Below, piece by piece: positions 52,979 through 64,000 of a DNA stretch of 64,000 nucleotides; position 1 is the first letter of the stretch; each line of letters opens with the position of its first letter. Source of the DNA: Patagioenas fasciata (Eukaryota; Chordata; Aves; Columbiformes; Columbidae); assembly GCF_037038585.1 (NCBI RefSeq), contig NC_092522.1, positions 125,842,661-125,906,660 of the forward strand. Direction: 5' to 3'. The notes beneath the pieces are model-generated. The model saw nothing but the letters and a program-made list of their open reading frames with translations. It ran no database searches and had not been told where the DNA came from. The position numbers and the translations under genes were made by a program.

Positions 52979-55900
52979 TCAGGGGGTCTTGGCTTTCCGG
53001 CGCTGGGTGCCCCACAGCAGGACGGACAGGGACAGGGTGACGGTTCCCAGGATCCCGCAGAACAGCAGCACGGGGAACGCGCCCTGCGAGGAGGCAGCTG
53101 TGAGCAGCGCGGTCCCGCCGGGGGACACTCGGGGACGGGGATCCCGGCCCGCGGGCGCTCACCTCCCGCAGGCACTTGTACCCGTGGAAGGGGCTGCTGC
53201 ACAGGCACTGGGCGAGGCCGGGGCCGGCCGGGGCACACGCGGCGTTCTCAGGGCACGGCCAGGCTGGCGGGGCAGAGCGGGGGTCATGGGGACCGGCAGG
53301 GCCACCCCCGCCAGCCCCGCGGCTCCCAGCGCCAGGGACACCGCCCCCGGCCCCCGTACCGAGCTCCGTGGAGCTGTTGCAGAGGTTCCGCTGGCCCCGG
53401 CACAGCCGGCTGCTCCCGCTCGCCGTCACCTCCTCCCAGGCGCCGCTCCCGCCCGGGCACCCCAGCGACAGCGGCACCGCGCTGGGGACAGAGCAGAGCT
53501 CAGCACCGCACTGGGGACAGAGCTCGGAGCTCAGCACCCGTACCGCGCTGGAGACAGAGCTCAGAGCTCAGCACCGCGCTGGGGACAGAGCTCGGAGCTC
53601 AGCACCCGTACCACGCTGGGGACAGAGCTCGGAGCTCAGCACCTGTGCCGCGCTGGGGACAGAGCTCGGAGCTCAGCACCCGTGCCGCGCTGGGGACAGA
53701 GCTCAGAGCTCAGCACCCGTGCCGCGCTGGGGACAGAGCTCAGCACCCGTGCCGCGCTGGGGGTATGGCTCAACACCCAGGAGCGGAGCTCAGCACCCGT
53801 ACCGCACTGGAGGTATGGCTCAGCGCCCAGGAGCAGAGCTCAGCACCCGTGCCGCGCTGGGGGTATGGCTCAACACCCAGGAGCGGAGCTCCGCACCCGT
53901 ACCGCGCTGTGGGCATGGCTCAGCGCCCAGGAGCGGAGCTCAGCACTCGTACCGCACTGGAGGTATGGCTCAGCCCCCAGGAGGGGAGCTCAGCACCCGT
54001 ACCGCACTGGAGGTATGGCTCAGCCCCCAGGAGCGGAGCTCAGCACCCGTACCGCGCTGTGGGCACGGCTCAGCGCCTGGCCCCCGCGCCCCCTGGTACT
54101 CACAGGCACTGCAGCTGGGTGAAGCCCAGGAAGGAGCCGTTGGGGAGGGCTGTCAGCGGGTTGTCTGTCAGGTCCCTGCAAGCACACACGGGGCACGTGG
54201 ACCCTCACCCGCCACTGCCCCGGGTGCCCACAAACAGCACCGGCCCCAGCAGGGCCCCGGGCTGTGGAACAGGCACAGCATCACCACCTGGGGCCAGGCT
54301 GCCCCCCAGCAGGGACAACAGCCCCAGGGAAGGGACAAGGAACCTCTGGGATGGTGTCGCAGAGTGGTTTGGGATGGAAGGGACCCTTAACGATCATCTA
54401 ATTCCAAGCACCCTGGCATGGGCGGGGACACCTTCCACCTGACCTGCTGAGAGCCCTGTCCAGCCTGGCCCTGAACACTCCTGGGGATGGGGCATCCACA
54501 GCTGCTCTGGGCAGCCTGGGCCAGCACCTCACCAGTGAAGAATTTCTTCCTCATATCTAATCTAAATCCACTCTCTTTCAGTTTAAAACCATCACCCCTT
54601 GTCCTGTCACAACAGGCCCTGCTCAAAAGTCTGTCCCCATCTTTCTAATGGGCCCCTTTTAAGCACTGAAAGGCCACACTAAGGTCTCCCCGGAGCTTCT
54701 CTTCTCCAGCTGAACCCCCCAGCTCTCTCACCTGTCCCCAGCAGAGCTGTTCCAGCCTCGGGTCATTCCTGGGGCTCCTCTGGCCCCTCTGCAGCAGCTC
54801 CATGTGTGTCCTGTGCTGAGGACCCAGAGCTGGACCAGCCCTGCAGGGGGGGCTCACCAGAGCAGGGCAGAGGGGCAGGATCCCCCAAACCTGATGCTCA
54901 CAGGGCTGGGGACGCAGCCCAGGACACGGGTGGGTTCTGGGCTGCCAGCGCACATGGCGGCTCATGGCCGATCTCTCACCCTCCATCCAGCCCAGATTGA
55001 TACTGGGGTTGCCCCGACCCAGGGGCAGGACCTCGCACTTGGCCTTGTTGAACCTCACGAGGTTCACATGCACCCTCGCCAGCCTGCCCAGGTCCCAGGA
55101 CACAAGTTGTTCCTCTCCTATCCGCCCGCACGGTCCCTCTGTTGTCACCAGGCTGGTCAGGCACGGTTTGCCCTTGGTGGAGCCGTGCTGGCTGTCACCT
55201 CCCTGCCACCCGTGTGCCCTGGCAGAGCCTCCAGGAGGATCCACTCCGTGCTCTGAAGGGGCACAGAGTCCCCCCTGTTGCCCCTGGGGGTGACGTTTCC
55301 CTTTTCCGGTGACTGGGGACTCCCCACACTGCCGTGGGTGTTCAAACGATGGAGAGCAGCTGGTGTCCCCTGGGGAGCAGGGTGCCGCAGGGCCTGGGGA
55401 CAGCAGGGCGCTGGGGGACAGGGGGATGGGGACCAGGACTCAGGGCTGCGCTGGCCCAGGGGCCCGTTGGGGGGCGTCCCACCTGACCCACCCCAGACCC
55501 CCCTCCCTGCCCCTTGTGGGGAGCGGGAGGAGCACGAGGGGGCCCGTGGACTCACAGGACGACGGTGGCCGCGGCCTCAGCCAGCGCCGGGGGGAGGCTG
55601 CGCAGGGAGCAGTTGCTCAGGTCCAGCCTGGGAGGGGGCAGCAGGGGGGAGGGGGATGTCAGTGTGCCTGGCACCCCACATCCCCATCACACGTGTCTCC
55701 CACCCTGCGCGCCCCCGTCCTGCGTGTCCCCCACCCACACCCCCTCCCTATGCACCCCCCACCCACCCCCCCGCGCACCCCCGTCCTGCGTGTCCCCCAC
55801 CCACACACCCCCTGCCCTGTGCACCCCCATCCTGTGAGTCCCCCACCCCGCACATCCCCTCCCCGCATTCCCCTGACCCCCCCGTGTCCCCCAACACCTG

Positions 55901-56516
55901 CCCTATCACCCCCCTGTGCCAGGGACTCTCCCACACCCCCATCGTGTGGCCCCCAGCGCCCTCTGCACCCCCAACCCGTGCACCCCTCCCGTGCTCCCCA
56001 GCCCCCCCGTACCCGAGCAGCCGCTCCGGGCGGGCGCCCCGCTCCCGGCAGCACCGTCCGTCGCTCTCGGCACCGGCCCGGGACGCGCAGTACCGGGACA
56101 CGACCGAGTCGTTCCGCGGCGGCCCCGGGCAGAGCCCGCACACCTGGGGGTGTCCGGCGGGGCTCGGGCAGCGCCGGCACCCGCACGACCACCCCCCACC
56201 CCGGCACTCGTGTCCCCGACCCCCAGGCCACCCCAGCACCCCCGACCCGGGCACCTCCGACCCGGGCACCTCCCACACCCCCCGACCGGGCACTCACTGA
56301 CCCTTGAGTCCCTCCCCCGGAGTCCCCGACCTGGGCACCTCCGACCCCGGGCATCCCCGCCCCGGGCACCCCGCCCCCCGGTCCCGGGCATCCCGTCCGC
56401 GGGCACCCCCGCTCCCCGCTGTGCCCGGTCCCGCCGCTCACCGCCGCTCCGCCGGCGGCCCCGGGCAGCAGCAGCGGCAGCAGCAGCAGCAGCAGCAGGA
56501 GCACCGATCCGCCCAT
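52979..56516 (-). CDS. ATRAID: ATRAID, all-trans retinoic acid-induced differentiation factor (APR3)
   Basis: Small type I membrane protein of endolysosomal and plasma membranes, linked to osteoblast differentiation and nitrogen-bisphosphonate response. Exons in order: 56516-56442, 56143-56013, 55627-55556, 54175-54104, 53481-53360, 53263-53163, 53083-52979. Phases join to 225 aa (human 229, 7 exons). The signal peptide is an uninterrupted leucine run around MGGSVLLLLLLL encoded by a CTG-rich microsatellite. Then come a Cys-rich segment (VCGLCPGPP to RCCRERG), leucine-rich-repeat-like turns (LDLSNCSLRSLP and LTDNPLTALPNGSF) and an EGF-like module (CPENAACAPAGPGLAQCLC, then FHGYKC). A transmembrane helix follows (FPVLLFCGILGTVTLSLSVL), with a short basic tail QRRKAKTP. 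Start context is GCCATGG. The 3' end faces U1 copy 3, and the 5' end is divergent from SLC5A6 as in human. Confidence 0.95.
53475..54080 (-). repeat. Two-unit minisatellite (37 bp and 50 bp) in an ATRAID intron
   Basis: The first half is a 37-bp unit containing 'gctggggacagagctcggag'. The second half is a 50-bp unit containing 'gctgggggtatggctcaaca' and 'cccaggagcggagctc'. Both end in the shared 'agctcagcacccgtaccgc', so the 50-bp unit looks derived from the 37-bp one. The array begins at the splice acceptor of the exon 53360-53481, whose intron edge looks like part of a repeat unit. Confidence 0.92.
54355..55245 (-). mobile_element. CR1 LINE fragment, about 0.9 kb, in an ATRAID intron
   Basis: The longest CR1 copy in the window. 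Its 3' end is at about 54355 (plus strand 'agagtggtttgggatggaag') and it runs 5' to about 55245 through 'ggcaggacctcgcacttggc' and 'cacctccctgccacccgtgt'. It is more diverged than the young copies. It fills most of the intron between the exons at 54104-54175 and 55556-55627. Confidence 0.85.
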
Positions 56517-57300
56517 GGCCCCGCACAGCCCGGGCGCCCGCCCCCCGGCTCTTCCGGGCCCGCCCGCTGCGAGGGCGCCCCCTGGCGGGAAAGCCGGGGA
56601 GCACCGGCCGGCGCCGCCCGAGAGACTGGACGGGACCGGGGCGCTCCCGGTCCCCACGGCACGGCCCGGGGCCAGCGCTGCGCCACCGGGCGCTCCCCGC
56701 CTGTCCCGGAGCAGCGGCGGGTGCCGTGCCGCACCGTGCCATGTCCTGCCGTGCCGTGCCGCACCGCCCGCTGCCAGCGCCTCGGCCCCGGCCCGGCCGG
56801 CGGGAGCGGGTAGGGAGCAACCGGGCAGTCCCGGCAGCGGCACGGCCGGGGCAGCCCCAGCGGGAGGGGCCGGGAGCACCGGCCAGGGGCGGGGGCAGGA
56901 GGCGGTGAGCCCCGGGAGGGGGAACGGCGACCCGCGCGGGACAGGGCGCGGCCGGGCCCTTCACCGGGCGGGGCCCCGGGAGACCCCGGCGTGGTCGGGC
57001 GGGCGCAGGGCGGGAGCGGTCACCGCCACCGCGGGTCGGGACCGGCGCCCTCTGGTCCCCTGCAGCGAGGGGACGCCGGGGCGCGGTGACCCGCCCGGGG
57101 CAGCGGACCGGGACCGGGCGGGGGCGGCACCGCCCACCCCACCGGGGCCCCCGGTGGCCTCTGACGGCATCGCGGGGCGCGGGGCCGGGCGGAAGCGGCG
57201 GTGAGGGCACCGCGGGCCCCTCAGCGCGTCATCAAGGCGCGCGGCGGCGGGCGGGCGGCACGTGGGCCGAGCTCTGCCGCACCGGTCGCCGCCGCCGGTG
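56517..57300. promoter_or_regulatory. ATRAID/SLC5A6 divergent CpG-rich promoter
   Basis: Very GC- and CpG-rich DNA between the ATRAID ATG (56516) and a likely noncoding SLC5A6 first exon ending at a good donor, GTGAGT, at 57298. Visible candidate sites are an ETS-like GCGGAAGCG near 57189, a CRE/ATF-like GCGTCATCA at 57226-57234 and a CACGTG E-box at 57259-57264. Sites are seen; their use is inferred. Confidence 0.6.
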
Positions 57301-59196
57301 AGTGTCACACCGGGGCCGCCGGGCCCTCAGGGTCACGGCCCGCCCGGGAGCGGCCCCGCCGGGCTCGGACCACACGCCGGGGCCGGGGCTTGTCCTGCGG
57401 CCAACGGTCCCGCTTCGCCCTCGGGCGACACCGGCGGCACCGGGGAGCCGGGCCCGGGCTGGGTCACTGGGGACAACGGGGACAACGGGGACACGGAGCT
57501 GGGCTGGGGACACGGGGGACCCGCGGGGACCGGAGAGCCGGACCTCCGGCTGGGGACAGCGGGGACGAGGCAGTAACGGCGGGGGACAGGGGGGCGGGGC
57601 CGCAGCCCGGGGACACTGAGCTCTGGAGGGTGGAGACTTGGGTCGGGCACACGGGGATCTGAGGGGAGGGGGCAGCGGGGCCTTGGGCCGGGGGCAGCGG
57701 CGCCTCAGGGACGCCGGGGGCGCGGGAACCTTGGGCTGCGGGGCCGCCGGGGCCGCGGCGCTCCCCGCTGTGTTTAGTCTCCACGGAGGAATGCGGCGGG
57801 GCGACCTTGGACCCTGGCCGGGAGCTGCGCCGCGTGGGGTGGGGACGGGACGGGGCAGGACGGGGTCGGTGCGCGCGCGGCGGGAGGCGCTGCCCTCTCA
57901 CCCCCTTCCCTGCCGCCGCTGCCGTGGGGCCCCGCGCTGGCCCGGTCCCCGGTGGCAGCCCCGCGGCGGGCAGGCTCGGGCAGGCCGTGCTGCGCAGGGC
58001 TGCCAGGCAGAGCCCTGATCTCCTCCGGTATGCCCGGGCAGACATTCCTCCGGGATCACGGCGCCAGCCCCCCCCTGCCCCCCGCCTCGTCCTCCCTGTG
58101 CTGCCCCATGGCAGCCCCGGCGCTGCCCCCCAGGTGCGGTGCCGTGGGGTTCCCCGCATCCTGCACCCCCTGCCCCTTCAGCATCCACCCTTTCCTGGCA
58201 CTCACCACTCCTGGCTCCCTGTCCCCGCAGCCCCGTGCCCGCTGGTGGGGGCATAGGGGGGGTCTCTGTTCGTGCCCCCTCCCTGCCCCACTGCTGGGGC
58301 TGCCCAGTGCCCCCTCCTGCTCTGCCGGGGCTGGGGCAGAGGCTCGGGGGCCCTGGGGGTATCCCTGTGAGCGGGACAGGAGAGCTCAGGGCTCTGCTCC
58401 ATCTCGTGCTGCCCAGAGCCTCTGGAGCTGTCAGTCCACCTCTGTCCATCCATCCATCCCTGGCTGTGTGGGGCGCATGTACTGGGGGTCACCCTGCCAG
58501 CCTCTGCTCAGCTGGGCCAGCAGCGCCGGGCTCCTCCTGCACCTCCTCACCAGCACAGCCTGGGCTCCACTGCGTGTCCGTCTGTCCTCCCAGACCCGTC
58601 TGTGGGTTCTAAGGGGCCAGGGGCTGCCGGTGGGGCCGGTCCTGCTGGGTGGGCTGCTGTGGGGTGGTTTCCTGGCGCCAGAGCTGGGGCGGTTGTGCTG
58701 GGCTTGGTGGGGCTCCGGCACCGGGGGCGGCTCTGCCGGGCTTGGCGGGGCGCGCGGTGCCGGGGCGGTTGGGTTGTGTTGCGTTTGGCTGCGGCAGGGC
58801 CGGTGCTGCGGGGCTTGGCAGCGCCGTCCCGCACCGGGGGCGGGGGTGTTGGGTTTGGCAGCGGAGGGGCCAGTCCTGCGGGCTTGGCAGGGCCGCGTGG
58901 GGCTGGCAGGGCCGGTGCTGACGGGGTCCTGGGTGGGTCTGTTTTTGCAACTGTGGGTTCAGCGCTCTTTGGAAGAGGCGCGCGTTTCCCTTGGCGGGGG
59001 CAGGTTGGGTGACCTGGGGCGTGGGTGCTGAGCCCAGCCCAGAAGGAAGAGAGGGGTTAAATGAACCGTCCTCCCCCGGCTTGGCCCCCCGCAGCGGGTC
59101 CTCGAGGCTGAGCAGAGCGAGCGAAGGTCCCTGCGGTGTAAGGTGCAGCTCCTCGCGTAGCCCGCCCGGCGCTGACACCCGACCCTCCTCCCGCAG
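57301..59196 (+). other. Probable SLC5A6 first intron, with degenerate GC-rich repeats
   Basis: If the donor at 57298 and the acceptor at 59195-59196 (CCTCCCGCAG) are used, this is intron 1. From about 58600 to 58930 it holds degenerate GC-rich repeats with recurrent 'gggcttggcagggcc'-type blocks. No conserved coding sequence was seen. Confidence 0.5.
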
Positions 59197-59213
59197 CTCT
59201 GAGCGCCGGGGAG

Positions 59214-59267
59214 ATGCCGGCGGGGCCGCGCTGCCGGGGGCGCCGCCAGGGCTCGCCGTGCCCATGA
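59214..59267 (+). other. Upstream ORF in the SLC5A6 5' UTR
   Basis: A 17-codon upstream frame (ATG at 59214, TGA at 59265-59267). A second ATG at 59264 overlaps its stop as ATGA and opens a frame that runs past the SLC5A6 start to 59674. Both lie in the exon that carries the main start if the acceptor at 59196 is used. They could lower main-frame initiation. Confidence 0.45.
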
Positions 59268-59345
59268 GGCCGGCAGGGCGCAGCCGAGGAGGGCGGCCGG
59301 GCAGCGGCGGCTCCGGCGGAGCGGCAGCGACAGGAGCGTCTGGCC

Positions 59346-63184
<3,839 letters not shown>

Positions 63185-63539
63185 GCCCCCCGGCACGGGG
63201 GTCCCGGCCCCCCGAGCCCTTCCCCAGCGCCCCCTGGCCAGGGGGCCAGGACCCCCCCTGGGGCATGGCCAAGGAGCACGAAATAACCGAGGAGCACCAA
63301 ATAACCGGGAGGAGCTGGGTCCCTGTGGGGGGGCTGCCTGCCCCTGCCCCTGCCTGGGTGGCTCTGGGACCATGGGTGTGGGGGCGATGGGAGCAGTGCT
63401 GTCCCCCCCTAGACCGGGATGCTGTCCCTGGCCTGGCCATGTGCCTTACACCCCGCTCCCGGGCCAGGGGCCCCCCACACCCCCAGGGCGCCGAGCGACC
63501 CCCAGCCCTCATCACCCCCCTCTGTGTTTGTTGTCCACC

Positions 63540-63545
63540 AATAAA
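63540..63545 (+). promoter_or_regulatory. SLC5A6 polyadenylation signal
   Basis: AATAAA (in 'ccaccaataaatgattctgg') lies 356 bases after the SLC5A6 stop. Confidence 0.75.
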
Positions 63546-63958
63546 TGATTCTGGAGCACAGGTGTTGGGAGCCCCGGGGCCAGCCCACACAGCCCCCCCG
63601 CTGTCCCCCAGGAGCCCGTGGGACGTGACCTGGTCCCCCGAGTGGGCGGCCCTGCTGTCCCAGCACGGGAGCCCCGCCAGCCGCGGAGATTTACGGCCAC
63701 AGCCTTGGCCCTGGCCCCTTTCCCATGGCGCGGGGCAAGGCGGGGGGGCCCGGCCGGGGAGCCAGGTGAGCAGGGCCAGGGGCAGCTGCTCCGTGGCGGG
63801 GGGGCACAGGGCTCCCAACACCCCTTCTCCCCACCGCCCCCAACACCCCTTCTCCCCACCGCCCCGTCCCCCTGGTGCGGGGCACGGGGTGGGGGTCCGG
63901 GGGCCCGTCCCCCAGCCCCAGTGCAGCCGAGGCAGGAGGTGGGGGGGCTGGCTGCGGG

Positions 63959-63964
63959 TTTATT
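63959..63964 (-). promoter_or_regulatory. Candidate polyadenylation signal of a gene entering from the right
   Basis: Plus-strand TTTATT in 'gctgcgggtttattgctgcg' would be AATAAA on the minus strand. In this otherwise GC-saturated stretch it resembles the ATRAID and HADHA 3' ends ('gggctttattcg', 'gagctttatttcc'). No minus-strand coding sequence is visible before the window ends; 63546-63958 holds no recognised gene. Confidence 0.4.
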
Positions 63965-64000
63965 GCTGCGGGTGGGGGCCGGGCGCCCCCAGTCCCGTGA

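Noticed and set aside
52278-54442. Frames of about 580-614 codons running from U1 copy 3 through the ATRAID minisatellite
   Set aside because: They overlap a U1 gene, ATRAID exons in antisense and a tandem repeat; no protein family is recognisable.
55278-56307. Pro/Thr-rich frames of about 330-340 codons on the plus strand
   Set aside because: They are antisense to ATRAID exons 2 and 3 and their introns; low complexity and no supporting splice structure.

Overview
The window is vertebrate nuclear DNA and almost certainly avian. The genes have introns with GT-AG junctions. The interspersed repeats are nearly all chicken-repeat-1 (CR1) LINE 3' ends, several with the terminal octamer tail typical of CR1. 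No Alu-, B1- or L1-like sequence was seen. GC content is very high at both ends, with many GC-rich intronic minisatellites. The species cannot be named from the sequence.

Layout, left to right: (1) The 3' part of GAREM2 (+, 1-4339): CABIT-region exons, a proline-rich linker and a C-terminal SAM domain. (2) HADHA (-, 6061-34046), complete in 20 coding exons and predicted at 769 aa: mitochondrial trifunctional protein alpha, with enoyl-CoA hydratase and 3-hydroxyacyl-CoA dehydrogenase activities. (3) HADHB (+, 35731-47978), complete in 15 coding exons and 473 or 474 aa: the thiolase subunit of the same complex. HADHA and HADHB are head to head across a CpG-rich region, as in mammals, which suits two subunits needed in equal amounts. 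(4) Three identical 164-nt U1 snRNA genes in - / + / - orientation (49634-52454), each with a matching octamer-like distal element and a 3' box. (5) ATRAID (-, 52979-56516), complete in 7 exons and 225 aa. (6) SLC5A6 (+, 59346-63184), complete in 15 coding exons and 613 aa: the sodium-dependent multivitamin transporter, divergent from ATRAID. A reverse-strand polyadenylation signal near 63.96 kb hints at a further gene ending from the right.

Functional picture: HADHA and HADHB carry out the last three steps of mitochondrial long-chain beta-oxidation. SLC5A6 imports biotin, pantothenate (the CoA precursor) and lipoate, so it is metabolically related but probably only a chance neighbour. GAREM2 is a GRB2-linked ERK-pathway adaptor, and ATRAID is a small EGF-like membrane protein.

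The most notable observations are: the U1 trio, whose stem-loop I and II protein-binding loops differ from the classical vertebrate sequence; a 236-bp Tc1/mariner-superfamily remnant with long terminal inverted repeats and readable transposase C-terminal coding sequence inside a HADHA intron; the direct HADHB-U1-ATRAID junction, which is not the human gene order; and a family of locally amplified minisatellites (21, 31, 32, 36, 37, 39, 48 and 50 bp units) in many introns. No CRISPR array, provirus or bacterial-type system was found. I did not find a convincing wholly new biological system.
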